Positions 15,492 through 24,435 of a stretch of DNA of 64,000 bases are shown here, piece after piece. A model generated the notes under the pieces. It was given only the letters and a program-made list of their open reading frames with translations. It was not told the DNA's origin and searched no databases. The translations under genes and the position numbers were made by a program. The stretch's first letter is position 1; each line of letters opens with the position of its first letter. Source of the stretch: Planctomycetota bacterium (GTDB taxonomy: Bacteria > Planctomycetota > JAJSAM01 > JAJVHW01); contig JAJFFG010000005.1 of NCBI GenBank assembly GCA_021776825.1, forward strand, positions 25,828 through 89,827. Direction: 5' to 3'.

Positions 15492-18458
15492 GTGTCGCAC
15501 GCGCGGATCCTGGCTGCCGCAGCTGCCCTCGTTCTGGGTGCCGTGGTTGCCGTCGGTGGTGAGATCGAGGTATTCGTCCCGAATGCGCACTCGCTGACGG
15601 GACGGCTGCCTCCGGGCGGTGAGCACTACATCCCGCTGGACCTTCCGGCGGGGACGTCGCTCTCGTTCCAGTACCGCGCGGACAAGAAGGCAGACAAGGC
15701 GAACGCCCTGCTGCCGGTCGCCGTCCTGGTCGGTCCCGACGGCGCGGACCTCGACATTCCGACCGCGTTGATCAAGGACAAGAAGGGCTTCGACGTGAAG
15801 AAGCTCGTGATCGACGTCAGCGGGCGGCACATCCTCGTCCTGCGCGGACGTGACGCCGCCGGCGGACCGTACGCGCTGAAGGTGAAGGCCAAGTTCCCGA
15901 AGAGCTACGCCGGCACGTTCGACGGCAATGGCGTGGATCTCGAGATCCCGTTCCCCGCGGACACCGATGCCGCGATCAAGGCCACGGTGAAGGGCGCCAA
16001 GGGCGGCGCTGTGCCGACGACGGCTCGGCTGCGTCAGCCCGACGGCAACGCGTTCGGCGCGTCGAAGTTCAAGCAGAAGAAGACCAGTTTCAGTGCGAGC
16101 GGTTTCTCGCCGAACGCCGGCTTCGGCACGTACGTCCTCACGTTCGACGTGAGCCGCGAGACGGCGCTCCTCGATCGCACGTTCTCGTACAAGATCGTCG
16201 TCAAACTGCCGAAGGTCGCGAAGGCCAAACTCGAGTACACGAACGACATCGTCGTCGCCCCGTTGGTCACCTCGATCGTTCCGAGCGTCGTTGACGTCCG
16301 TTCCGACCCGATCCAGATGACCGTGCAGGGCCGCTTCTTCCAGCCCGGTGCGACGGTCTTCCTGCGCAAGGGTGGCGAGCTCGACTGGATCCCCGAGGGA
16401 CAGATCGTGACCGGCGCGTCGATCACGACGCCCATCCGCACTCTGTCGCGAGCTCCGGGCTTCTGGGACGTCATCTCGAGCAATCCGTCCGGAGGTCAGA
16501 CCCTCCGCAACGGCGCCCTACTGGTGCGACCCCCGACGCCGACCGTGCTGACCGTCGATCCGACGTTCACCTCGGACGATCGCACGTCCACCGCAATCGA
16601 GCTCACCGGTGCGCAACTCTCGAACTCCACCGAGGTCACGCTCCGCCGCGACCTCCCGGGCGGCGGCGAGGAAGTCATCACCCCGAGCAACGTGGTCGAC
16701 GCGGCGAGCGGGGGCATCAACGTCACGTTCAGCCCGTTCCGGCGCTCGCTCGGCACGTACGACATCGTGGTCACGAACCCGGGACCCATTGGGGTGCCGA
16801 ACTCGGCGACGACCACCGCTTCGGACGTCTTCGAAATCCGCAATGCCCCGCCGACGCTCACCGCCGCGACACCGGATCGTCACTTGGCCGGTGGCACGTT
16901 CACGATGACGATCGACGGCGCCGAGATCGACGACGGCGCGTCGGCACGTCTACGCCGGACGGGACAGAGCGACGTCCAGGGCACGTTCGAGACGGTGCTG
17001 GACGACGGCGCCCAGATGACGGTGCGCTTCGACATGGATGGCCAGAGCGTCGGGTTCTGGGATCTCCTGGTCGAGAACCCCGATCTGCAGCAGGCGTCGC
17101 TCACCGAGGTCTTCGGCGTGACCGCGGACGACTCGATGAGCCTCTCGCAGAAGGTCCTCGGTGAGCCGTCGATCTCGATCGCCGAAGAGCACGACCTTGG
17201 GCTCATCGTCTGGATGGAGACGGACGAGACGGCAACGACGGGGTCCGACTGGGACATCCGCGGTCGTCGCTTCGACGCGAAGCTGAACCAGTGGCAGGGC
17301 GGGACGTTCACGATCTCGACCGGGAGCAAGGGCGCCCGATCGAAGCGCACGGTCTCGGCGTCGTACAACCCGGCCGTCGACCAGTGGCTCGTGGTCTGGA
17401 CCGAGCTCACGTTCGTCCAGTCGATCAACGAGAAGGTCCGCGCGCTCCTCAACCCGGTGTCGGGCGACGTGTATCAGGTCTACGGTCGTCGCGTCGACAC
17501 GGACGGCGGGCTCGTCGGGGCCGAGATCGACTTCATCGACGGCTCGCTGTCAGCCACAGGTAGTGGGCAGGTCTACGACCAGTTCGAGTACTCGTTCCCG
17601 GAGGTCCACTACGCGCCGTGGGACGACAACTGGTACCTGATCATGTCGCAGCAGTGGGACAACCTGTCCCTTCGGCCCGACAACTCGCTCACTGACGACT
17701 TCGACGTGTTCGTGTGGCGTCTGCCCAAGGACAACCCGCGGCTCGACCCAGGGTTCCACCTCGCGATCCACACGACGCAGAACCACGAGGGCGAGGGCGC
17801 GGCCTGTGTCAACGATGACGCCGACCGCTTCCTGATCGTGGCCTCGAGCGACTCGCGGCAGCTCACCGTGACGAGCCCGCGCGAGATCGAGGCCAAGTGG
17901 GTGACCGCCGGCGCCGCCACGCTCCCAGGCTCAGGTGGCAGCACCGCGAGCCCGTCGGGCGTCGTTCAGGTCACGAGCCGTGGGGGGAGCGAGGTGAAGG
18001 ACTTCACGATCCCGCGCTGCGCGTACAACCCGGACGACAAGGAGTACCTCGTCGTCTACGAGCGCATCGACGAGGGCGGCTCGAACAAGAAGGAGATCCG
18101 CGCTCGGCGCCTGGACTCGACGCAGGAGTCGACGCTCGGCTCGGAGATCGTGATCGCCGAGAGCGCGACCATCGATCAGATCCTGCCGCGTGTGGTCTAC
18201 AACTCCGTCGCGGGCGAGTACCTCGTCACGTGGACGCACGACGCCGGCGGTTCGGCGCGTGCTCGTGGGCAGCGCGTCACGGGCGGTACCGACACCCTCA
18301 GTGGCAGCGCGATCGACTTCGGGTCGGCGGGCAGCGGACTGCCCTGCGTCGCGGTCGACACCGCGCGCGGTTCGTACACCCGTGTGTTCGTGACGAGCCT
18401 CTCCGCGGTCGGCGCCGATCGCGCGGGGACCGGGTTCCGACTCGAGATCTTCGAGTAG
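15492..18458 (+). CDS. Large secreted protein with IPT/TIG-like domains
   Basis: A 988-residue exported protein. The GTG at 15492 has GGAGG five bases upstream; another GTG lies two codons earlier. Residues 1-24 are a signal peptide ending VAVGG. Residues 30-130 look like a pre-peptidase C-terminal-like beta domain (SGRHILVLRG, GGPYALKVKAKF). Three IPT/TIG-like immunoglobulin folds follow, roughly 255-340, 345-440 and 445-540, each opening with a PTVLTVDP-type strand and closing with GFWDVISSNP, GTYDIVVTNP or GFWDLLVENP. From about 560 to the end are repeated ASYNPAVDQWLVVWTE, VHYAPWDDNWYLIM and CAYNPDDKEYLVVYER units, blades of a probable beta-propeller. No catalytic residues are evident; a surface adhesion or matrix role is plausible. 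No sorting signal is clear. Confidence 0.8.
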   Translation: MSHARILAAAAALVLGAVVAVGGEIEVFVPNAHSLTGRLPPGGEHYIPLDLPAGTSLSFQYRADKKADKANALLPVAVLVGPDGADLDIPTALIKDKKGFDVKKLVIDVSGRHILVLRGRDAAGGPYALKVKAKFPKSYAGTFDGNGVDLEIPFPADTDAAIKATVKGAKGGAVPTTARLRQPDGNAFGASKFKQKKTSFSASGFSPNAGFGTYVLTFDVSRETALLDRTFSYKIVVKLPKVAKAKLEYTNDIVVAPLVTSIVPSVVDVRSDPIQMTVQGRFFQPGATVFLRKGGELDWIPEGQIVTGASITTPIRTLSRAPGFWDVISSNPSGGQTLRNGALLVRPPTPTVLTVDPTFTSDDRTSTAIELTGAQLSNSTEVTLRRDLPGGGEEVITPSNVVDAASGGINVTFSPFRRSLGTYDIVVTNPGPIGVPNSATTTASDVFEIRNAPPTLTAATPDRHLAGGTFTMTIDGAEIDDGASARLRRTGQSDVQGTFETVLDDGAQMTVRFDMDGQSVGFWDLLVENPDLQQASLTEVFGVTADDSMSLSQKVLGEPSISIAEEHDLGLIVWMETDETATTGSDWDIRGRRFDAKLNQWQGGTFTISTGSKGARSKRTVSASYNPAVDQWLVVWTELTFVQSINEKVRALLNPVSGDVYQVYGRRVDTDGGLVGAEIDFIDGSLSATGSGQVYDQFEYSFPEVHYAPWDDNWYLIMSQQWDNLSLRPDNSLTDDFDVFVWRLPKDNPRLDPGFHLAIHTTQNHEGEGAACVNDDADRFLIVASSDSRQLTVTSPREIEAKWVTAGAATLPGSGGSTASPSGVVQVTSRGGSEVKDFTIPRCAYNPDDKEYLVVYERIDEGGSNKKEIRARRLDSTQESTLGSEIVIAESATIDQILPRVVYNSVAGEYLVTWTHDAGGSARARGQRVTGGTDTLSGSAIDFGSAGSGLPCVAVDTARGSYTRVFVTSLSAVGADRAGTGFRLEIFE

Positions 18459-18482
18459 CCGGAGCGAGTCGGCACGGCGCTC

Positions 18483-19154
18483 TCAGAGATCCCAGGGCAG
18501 CCGGAGGAGCAATCCTCCGGCGCCCAGGTTCTCGTAGGACGAACGCGCTTCCGGCGGAACGTCGGCCACCCACACGAACGCGCCGCGTCGGCGGAGCTGC
18601 GGCACGAGCACGTCGCGCACGCGCTGCGGAGACGTCGTCGCCGCCGAGACCATCAGGTCGTCGGCGTCGGAGGCAGCCCGGGCCAGGTTCGGCGCACGTC
18701 GTCGCAGTCTGGAACGGATGCTGGTCCCCGCATCGAGCTCCCTCGCGGAAGGCAGGTCGCCGGCGTCCCGTCGCAGCCACTTGCCGATGCGCGTCGACGG
18801 CACGACGACCAGATAGCGCCGGCGGAGTTCCGCCGGACCCTCGCTACCCAGGATGCCGAGCCCGCCTGCCAGCGAGGAGATGACGTCGGTCTTCGCGATG
18901 CGCACAACCAGCCCGAGGGACGCGCGATGCGCCGCAAGCATCACCTCCTCGAGCGAGGGGGCTCCGTCAGCGGAAGCCCCGCACGGATGGACGACCGCCC
19001 AGCCCTGTGGTCCCAACCACGCGCGCACCGCCAGTCGATCCGCACCGGCGGCCGAGGCCCACGTCACGAGCGACTCCGCGCTCGGACAGGGCGTCTCGAT
19101 CTCCGTCGACGGGAACACGGGGTCCGCCACGATCAGTGACCGGTCGGTGTTCAT
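18483..19154 (-). CDS. Glycerophosphodiester phosphodiesterase-like protein lacking catalytic residues
   Basis: A 223-residue protein whose pattern follows the GDPD TIM barrel: a first strand SLIVADPVFP where active enzymes have HRG, then PCPSAESLVTWASAAGADRLAVRAWLGPQGWAVVHPCG in place of the PENT...AGAD.IE.D...DG..VVHHD blocks, PSLEEVMLAAH, and a C-terminal VRDVLVPQLRRRGAFVWVADV plus LGAGGLLLRLPW matching the last helix and strand. The catalytic His-Arg-Gly, Glu-x-Asp and His-Asp positions are all replaced, so a phosphodiesterase reaction is unlikely; a binding or regulatory role may remain. The fold is inferred by eye. The next gene on this strand (hydrolase, 19179-20054) ends 24 bases upstream, so the two may form one operon. 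Confidence 0.55.
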   Translation of the reverse strand: MNTDRSLIVADPVFPSTEIETPCPSAESLVTWASAAGADRLAVRAWLGPQGWAVVHPCGASADGAPSLEEVMLAAHRASLGLVVRIAKTDVISSLAGGLGILGSEGPAELRRRYLVVVPSTRIGKWLRRDAGDLPSARELDAGTSIRSRLRRRAPNLARAASDADDLMVSAATTSPQRVRDVLVPQLRRRGAFVWVADVPPEARSSYENLGAGGLLLRLPWDL

Positions 19155-19178
19155 GCGTTGGCGGTCATGTGTCGGCAG

Positions 19179-20054
19179 TCACGCATCGACGAGTCGTCCG
19201 CCGGCGTGCGCGTCGACCTCGGCCAGGAAGGGCTCGAGCGCGTCGCGGCACACGCGTGCGTGGGAGATGAACGGCACGTGCCCCGCCGAATCCAATTCGA
19301 CGACGCGCGAGCGTGGGATGCGGGCGAGCGTCCGCGCGGCCCGTGGTGGGATCGCGCGGTCACGCCCGCCGTGGATGACCAGAGTGGGGGCGTCGATCTC
19401 GCCCAGGCGACTGCGCAGGTCCACGCCGCCGCGTCGACGCAGTGCCGTCACCAAGCGTTCGCCGTACGCCTTCGTGCGATGCCGCATCTGCTGCCGGAGC
19501 GCCTCGTTGACGGGGCTTCCGGCGGGGGCGTCCGCCGATCCTGGGATCAACACGCGCGGGAGAATACGCGGGTACGAGCGACGGGGGATCAGTCCGTGCA
19601 TCCTCGCGGCGCACCGAACGCCGAGCCCGACCTCGCGCCAGCTCGCGGTCGTCCCGAACAGCACGAGACCGGCGACGCGTGACGGATCGAGCAGAGCGGC
19701 GGTCAGCGCGATCAGACCGCCGAGCGACGCTCCGCCGAGGATCAGGGGCCCCGAGCAGCCCGCGAGCGAGGCGTCCTCGAGCGCGAGCCGCGCCACCCCC
19801 TCGAGGTCATCCCCTGGCGGCAGCCGATTCGGCGGGTTCCAGAACGCCACGCGGCGGGCGGTCGCCAACGGGGCCAGCTCGGAGAACGAGCGGCCGTCGA
19901 GGCCGAACCCGGGAGCGAGGAAGAACGGTGTGCCGTCGCCGTGGGAGATCTCGGGGAGCCAGACGGACGCGGTGCGCTCACCGGTCGCGTCACGACCGGC
20001 CGGAAGCGTCTCGCAGCGCAACCCGTCGCCCACCACGCCGGGAGGATACGCCAT
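19179..20054 (-). CDS. Alpha/beta hydrolase
   Basis: A 291-residue hydrolase with the catalytic triad visible: nucleophile Ser in the elbow GGASLGG, Asp in HGGRDRAIPP, and His in DSAGHVPFISH near the C-terminus. The oxyanion-hole region is FFLAPGFGLDGRSF. I place the start at the ATG 20054. A longer frame reaches 20132 but overlaps the start of queA and begins with a Pro/Leu-rich stretch unlike this family. It resembles BioH-like and hydrolytic esterases; the substrate cannot be told. It is divergent from queA, with about 50 bases between them for both promoters, and upstream of the GDPD-like gene. Confidence 0.8.
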   Translation of the reverse strand: MAYPPGVVGDGLRCETLPAGRDATGERTASVWLPEISHGDGTPFFLAPGFGLDGRSFSELAPLATARRVAFWNPPNRLPPGDDLEGVARLALEDASLAGCSGPLILGGASLGGLIALTAALLDPSRVAGLVLFGTTASWREVGLGVRCAARMHGLIPRRSYPRILPRVLIPGSADAPAGSPVNEALRQQMRHRTKAYGERLVTALRRRGGVDLRSRLGEIDAPTLVIHGGRDRAIPPRAARTLARIPRSRVVELDSAGHVPFISHARVCRDALEPFLAEVDAHAGGRLVDA

Positions 20055-20105
20055 CGGCAGCGGAAGCGGTGGTGGCAGAGGGGCGTGGCGAGATACCTTC
20101 CCGCC

Positions 20106-21173
20106 GTGCGGACCGACGACTTCGACTACCACCTGCCGACCGAACTGATTGCGCAGGAGCCGGCGCCGAAGCGCGCCGATGCGCGGCTGCTCGCGGTCGA
20201 CCGTTCGACGGGCGGTCTACGCCACCTCGGCATTCGCGACCTGGTCGACGAGCTCCGCGAGGGCGACCTGCTCGTCACCAACGACACGCGCGTGATCCCA
20301 GCGCGACTGCACGGGCGGCGTGACACGGGCGGCAAGGCCGAGCTCCTGCTGCTCGCACCGACGGCGGACGGCGACGTCTGGGACGCCATGGTGCGCTGCG
20401 GCGGGTCACTTCGCGCGGGAGAGCGGATCGACGTGCGCCACGGCGCGGCCAGCGGAGTCGTCGAGTTCCTCGCGGCTCCTGAAGGCGGTCGCTGCCGGGT
20501 GCGCGGCGTCGACGAGCCGCTGACCGACGTGATGACGCGCTGCGGCAAGCTGCCGCTCCCGCCGTACATCCGACGCGATGTCGAGGACACGCGGGACGAC
20601 GACGACTCGGAGCGGTATCAGACCGTGTTCGCGCGCGAGCCAGGAGCGGTCGCCGCTCCGACGGCCGGCCTGCACCTCGGTGCCGGCCTGCTGGACACGC
20701 TGGCCGAGCGCGGCGTGCGCCACGTCTCGCTGACGCTGCACGTCGGTCCGGGCACGTTCCAGCCAGTGCGCACGGAGGACCTGGACCAGCACGAGATGCA
20801 CTCCGAGTCGTTCGCGATTCCGGCCGAGGTCGCCGAGGCCGTGCGAGCGACGCGCGCGGCACGCGGTCGCATCGTCGCCGTTGGGACCACGACGGTGCGC
20901 GCGCTCGAGGCGTCGGCGGCGGGATCGACGGACGGATTGCCCGCCGCCGGTGCCGCTGACACGGCGCTCTTCATCCGGCCCGGCTACCGGTTCTGCGTTG
21001 TCGACGCGCTCCTGACCAACTTCCACCTGCCGCGCTCGACGCTGCTCTGTCTCGTCAGCGCGTTCGCGAGTCGCGAGCGCGTACTCGACGCGTACCGGAC
21101 GGCCGTCGCCGAGCGCTACCGCTTCTACAGCTACGGCGATGCCATGCTCATCGCCGGGCCGTCTGCGACTTAG
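20106..21173 (+). CDS. queA: S-adenosylmethionine:tRNA ribosyltransferase-isomerase QueA
   Basis: A 355-residue enzyme that transfers and isomerises the ribosyl part of SAM onto 7-aminomethyl-7-deazaguanine in tRNA to make epoxyqueuosine. The N-terminus FDYHLPTELIAQEPAPKRADARLL is characteristic. Other blocks: DLLVTNDTRVIPARL, YQTVFAREPGAVAAPTAGLH, LTLHVGPGTFQPV, and a C-terminal LLTNFHLPRSTLLCLVSAFA with YRFYSYGDAMLI. The GTG at 20106 gives the family's usual N-terminus. The TAG stop touches the left end of the miniature transposon at 21173. A queuosine-precursor transporter gene lies far downstream at 58376. Confidence 0.95.
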   Translation: MRTDDFDYHLPTELIAQEPAPKRADARLLAVDRSTGGLRHLGIRDLVDELREGDLLVTNDTRVIPARLHGRRDTGGKAELLLLAPTADGDVWDAMVRCGGSLRAGERIDVRHGAASGVVEFLAAPEGGRCRVRGVDEPLTDVMTRCGKLPLPPYIRRDVEDTRDDDDSERYQTVFAREPGAVAAPTAGLHLGAGLLDTLAERGVRHVSLTLHVGPGTFQPVRTEDLDQHEMHSESFAIPAEVAEAVRATRAARGRIVAVGTTTVRALEASAAGSTDGLPAAGAADTALFIRPGYRFCVVDALLTNFHLPRSTLLCLVSAFASRERVLDAYRTAVAERYRFYSYGDAMLIAGPSAT

Positions 21174-21440
21174 ACGCTGTTTCAGAACTCCCCGCGGCCA
21201 CGATCGTTCGAGGCCGCAGTGGAGCAAGGCGGACGGAGGAAGGCAGGTCCGCGATGTCCTGGTGACGACGTCCAACGCCGCGCCGCGATGGCCTCGGACG
21301 ACCCGAAGGGCGCGCCTCCGGAGGCTCGTCTGCTGTGTTGGATCTCCTCCACAACCGGAAGGGGGGTGCGTTCGTCGATCCGCCTTGCATCCAAGCCTCC
21401 GGTGACGCGTCGTGGCCGTGGCGAGTTCTGAAACAGCGTC
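21173..21440. mobile_element. 268-bp miniature inverted-repeat element between queA and ligA
   Basis: Terminal inverted repeats of 31 bp with two mismatches: 21173-21203 and 21410-21440, the outer 18 bases GACGCTGTTTCAGAACTC being identical. TTA flanks both sides (21170-21172 and 21441-21443) as an apparent target duplication. There is no transposase gene inside. The element fills almost all of the 281 bases between queA and ligA. The queA stop is TAG with or without the insertion, because the base after TTA is G on both sides. A TA-containing target suits the IS5 or IS630 groups, but the family is not determined. Confidence 0.85.
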
Positions 21441-21454
21441 TTAGACTGCGTTCG

Positions 21455-23506
21455 ATGTCCGACGACGTTCCCGCCGACGTACCGCCCGAGATCGCCGCCC
21501 GCGCCGCCGAGCTGCGCGCGTCGCTCGTCGAGGCCAATCGCCGCTACTACGAGCACGCCGATCCGCTGCTGTCGGACTTTGAGTTCGACGAGCAGTTGCG
21601 CGAACTCCAGGCGCTCGAGACCGAGTACTCCGCGCTCGCCACGGACGACTCCCCGACTCGGACCGTGGGCTTCACGGCGTCGTCGCTGTTCGCCCCGGTC
21701 ACACATCGACGGCCGATGTTGTCGCTCGCCAACACGATCTCGGCCGAGGAGCTGGCGGCGTGGCACAAGTCCATGGCGGAGTTCGACGAAGGTGCCGACT
21801 TCGAGCCGAGCTTCACGATCGAACCCAAGGTCGACGGTGTTGCGCTGGAGGTCGTCTACGAGCAAGGCCGCCTCACGGTCGGTTCGACGCGCGGTGACGG
21901 GACGACGGGCGAGGACATCACAGCCAACGTGCGGACGATCGGTGCACTGCCGCGCACGCTGAACGGCGACGCGGTGCCGTCGCTCCTCGAGGTGCGCGGC
22001 GAGGTCTACATGACCAAGGCCGACTTCGCCGACCTGAACGCACAGCTTGTCGCCGCCGGTGAGGAGCCGAAGGCGAACCCGCGCAACACGACCGCGGGAT
22101 CGCTCAAACAGAAGGACCCGCGAGTGACGGCGGCGCGTCCACTCACCGTGATGATCTACGGTCTCGGCGAGGTCGAGTGGGGTGACGACCAGCCGGCGTC
22201 GTGGAGCGAGGCGCGGGCACGTCTCGCGGCTCTCGGCTTGCCCGTGGCGCCGGACGATCTGTTCGAGCAGACCGCGGACGCGGACGCGCTCGGCGACCTC
22301 GTCCTCGGGTTCCAGGAGCGCCGCGACGAGCTGGCGTTCGAGATCGACGGTGCCGTGGTCAAGGTCGACGAGTACGCGCTCCGTCGTCGACTCGGCTCTC
22401 GATCGCGCAGTCCGCGCTGGGCGGTGGCGTACAAGTTCCCGCCGCGCGAGGGCCGGACCGTGGTCGAGGAGATCATCGTGTCGGTGGGGCGGACCGGAGC
22501 GCTGACGCCGGTCGCGGTGCTGAAGCCGCTCCCGCTCGGCGGCGTGACCGTCACGCACACGACACTGCACAACCGCAACGAGATCGAGCGCCTGGGTGTT
22601 CGGGTCGGCGACACCGTGGTGGTGATTCGTGCCGGTGACGTCATCCCGAAGGTCGTCCAGGTGCAGACGGAGCTGCGGCCCGAGGGCTCGGTGCCGTTTG
22701 TTTGGCCGGACGAGTGTCCCGTCTGTGCCGCGTCCGTCGACGCCGCCGAGGGCGAGCCGCTCTCCTACTGCACGAACATCGCCTGCCCCGCGCAGGTCAA
22801 GGGGCGCCTGCTGCACTTCGGCTCGCGGCGCGCCATGGACCTCGAGGGCCTCGGTGACCGGATCGTCGAGCAACTCGTCGATGTCGTCGGATTGACCGAC
22901 CCGTCCGGTCTCTATCGTCTCACGCTCGAACAGCTCACGGAGCTGGACCGCATGGGCGAACGCAGCGCTGCGAACCTGATCGCGGTGATCGAGGCGTCGC
23001 GGACAAGACCGTTGGCGCGCTTCCTGTACGGACTGGGCATTCGGCACGTCGGGGAGTCGGGCGGACGCGACCTGGCGGAGCACTTCAGCACGCTGGAGCG
23101 CGTCCGCGCCGCGGAGGTCGAGGAGATGGCGGACGTGCCGGGGATCGGCGATGTCGTCGCGGAGAGCGCGCACCGCTTCTTCCGCGAGCCCCAGAACGTG
23201 GCGATCCTCGACGCGTTCCTCGCCGCGGGTGTCGCGCCGGCGCCCGCTGCAGAGCGCAGCACCGAGGGACCCTTCGTGGGCAAGACCGTGGTGTTCACGG
23301 GCAACTTCGTCACGATGACGCGCGACGAGGCCAAGGCGATCGTGCGCCGCATGGGCGGCAAGGCGTCGGGTTCGGTCTCGAAGAAGACCGATCTCGTCGT
23401 GGCCGGCCCGGGCGCGGGGAGCAAACTCGCCAAGGCCGAAAAACTCGAACTCGAGATCATCGACGAGGAGGCGTTCCGCGCGCTCGTCGACGGAGCCGAC
23501 GCATGA
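21455..23506 (+). CDS. ligA: NAD-dependent DNA ligase LigA
   Basis: A 683-residue ligase joining nicks in DNA, using NAD+. In order: domain Ia (NRRYYEHADPLLSDFEFDE), the adenylation domain with the AMP-accepting Lys in EPKVDGVALE, GSTRGDGTTGEDITANVRT, the OB fold (GAVVKVDE and the RSPRWAVAYKFPP motif), a four-Cys zinc finger (CPVCAAS and CTNIACPAQ), helix-hairpin-helix repeats (GLGIRHVGESGGRDLAEHF) and a C-terminal BRCT domain starting KTVVFTGNFVTMTRDEAK. All are intact. The ATG at 21455 lies 14 bases after the right end of the miniature element, which has probably displaced the native promoter or separated ligA from a former queA-ligA transcript. The last four bases overlap the next start (ATGA). 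Confidence 0.96.
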   Translation: MSDDVPADVPPEIAARAAELRASLVEANRRYYEHADPLLSDFEFDEQLRELQALETEYSALATDDSPTRTVGFTASSLFAPVTHRRPMLSLANTISAEELAAWHKSMAEFDEGADFEPSFTIEPKVDGVALEVVYEQGRLTVGSTRGDGTTGEDITANVRTIGALPRTLNGDAVPSLLEVRGEVYMTKADFADLNAQLVAAGEEPKANPRNTTAGSLKQKDPRVTAARPLTVMIYGLGEVEWGDDQPASWSEARARLAALGLPVAPDDLFEQTADADALGDLVLGFQERRDELAFEIDGAVVKVDEYALRRRLGSRSRSPRWAVAYKFPPREGRTVVEEIIVSVGRTGALTPVAVLKPLPLGGVTVTHTTLHNRNEIERLGVRVGDTVVVIRAGDVIPKVVQVQTELRPEGSVPFVWPDECPVCAASVDAAEGEPLSYCTNIACPAQVKGRLLHFGSRRAMDLEGLGDRIVEQLVDVVGLTDPSGLYRLTLEQLTELDRMGERSAANLIAVIEASRTRPLARFLYGLGIRHVGESGGRDLAEHFSTLERVRAAEVEEMADVPGIGDVVAESAHRFFREPQNVAILDAFLAAGVAPAPAAERSTEGPFVGKTVVFTGNFVTMTRDEAKAIVRRMGGKASGSVSKKTDLVVAGPGAGSKLAKAEKLELEIIDEEAFRALVDGADA

Positions 23507-24435
23507 GACATCTCGCACTCGCCGCCGCTCTCCTCGCGGGTCTCATCGTGGCGCTCGCCGGTTGCGGCGACGCCCCGCCGGAACTACGACTCCGCCCGAC
23601 TCCGGGCCGCGAACTCGTCTACGACGCCCACCGCGTCGACGACTGGGCCGACGCCGAGCTCGGCTTCGGCGGTGTTCTCGCGAGCGACGCGCGGCTGCGT
23701 CTGACCTGCTTGGAGGCCGTCAAGGGCCGCGGCACGTACGAGGTCGTCGTGGAGCGGCTGGTGGTGTCGAGCCCCGAGCGGTTCGGCGTGCACCTCGATA
23801 CGGCGACCGCCGAGCCCGATCCCGCCGATCGTCACGGAACGGGCGACGTTGCGCGTCGCCTTGTCCGACGCCGTGGAGAACTCGTCATCGGCGCGAACGG
23901 CGGTGCCTCCGAGCCGGAGGCGGATCGCGAACTGCGCGAGATCCTCCGCGAGTGGGGCCAGTCGGGTGCTGGAACGTCCGTTGCTGGGACGTCCGGTGTG
24001 GGGAGACGGCCAGCGATGATGCTCCTCGACGAGATGCTCGACGGACCGCGCGTCGCTGCGCGCTGGATGCAGACGTGCGGGCGCTTGTTGCCGAGCGAGG
24101 CCCGGCCCGAGCTCCCCGCGACGTGGACGATCGACCTCGCTCCCATCCCCTCGCGCGCCGGCAATCTGGCGATCTCCATGGAGGTCACGGCCATTCGCGC
24201 AGGCGAGCGCTTGGTCACGATCTCGGCGAAGTGCGAGCCGACGCTCGAGGCCGCGGCACCGGATGCCGTCGTCGACTACGAGTCCGGCACGCTGAAGATG
24301 ACGCTGCAGCTCGACATCGAGCAGGGCGTCGTGCGCGACTACACCGAGCAGGCGCGCTTCGTGTTCCGCAAGCGGGACGCGGAGAAGACCGTGATGCCCG
24401 TCAGTTGGGAGCGCTCGCTCACGCTGGTCGATTGA
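23503..24435 (+). CDS. Lipoprotein of unknown function
   Basis: A 310-residue lipoprotein. Its ATG overlaps the ligA stop as ATGA, so it is translationally coupled to ligA. The N-terminus is basic-hydrophobic with lipobox ALAGCGD, placing the acylated Cys at residue 21. The rest is soluble and predicted mostly beta, with strands such as RLRLTCLEAVKGRGTYEVVVERLVV and ISMEVTAIRAGERLVTISAKCE near the C-terminus. The plan resembles DUF6263-like lipoproteins common in Planctomycetota, but I cannot assign it firmly. A short repeat (GAGTSVAGTSGVG) lies in the middle. It converges with thiE, and the two 3' ends overlap by 17 bases. Confidence 0.75.
   Translation: MRHLALAAALLAGLIVALAGCGDAPPELRLRPTPGRELVYDAHRVDDWADAELGFGGVLASDARLRLTCLEAVKGRGTYEVVVERLVVSSPERFGVHLDTATAEPDPADRHGTGDVARRLVRRRGELVIGANGGASEPEADRELREILREWGQSGAGTSVAGTSGVGRRPAMMLLDEMLDGPRVAARWMQTCGRLLPSEARPELPATWTIDLAPIPSRAGNLAISMEVTAIRAGERLVTISAKCEPTLEAAAPDAVVDYESGTLKMTLQLDIEQGVVRDYTEQARFVFRKRDAEKTVMPVSWERSLTLVD

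Noticed and set aside
19941..20105. N-terminal extension of queA to the GTG at 19941
   Set aside because: Would overlap the hydrolase gene on the other strand. The residues are Arg/His-rich and unlike QueA; the family N-terminus begins at 20106.
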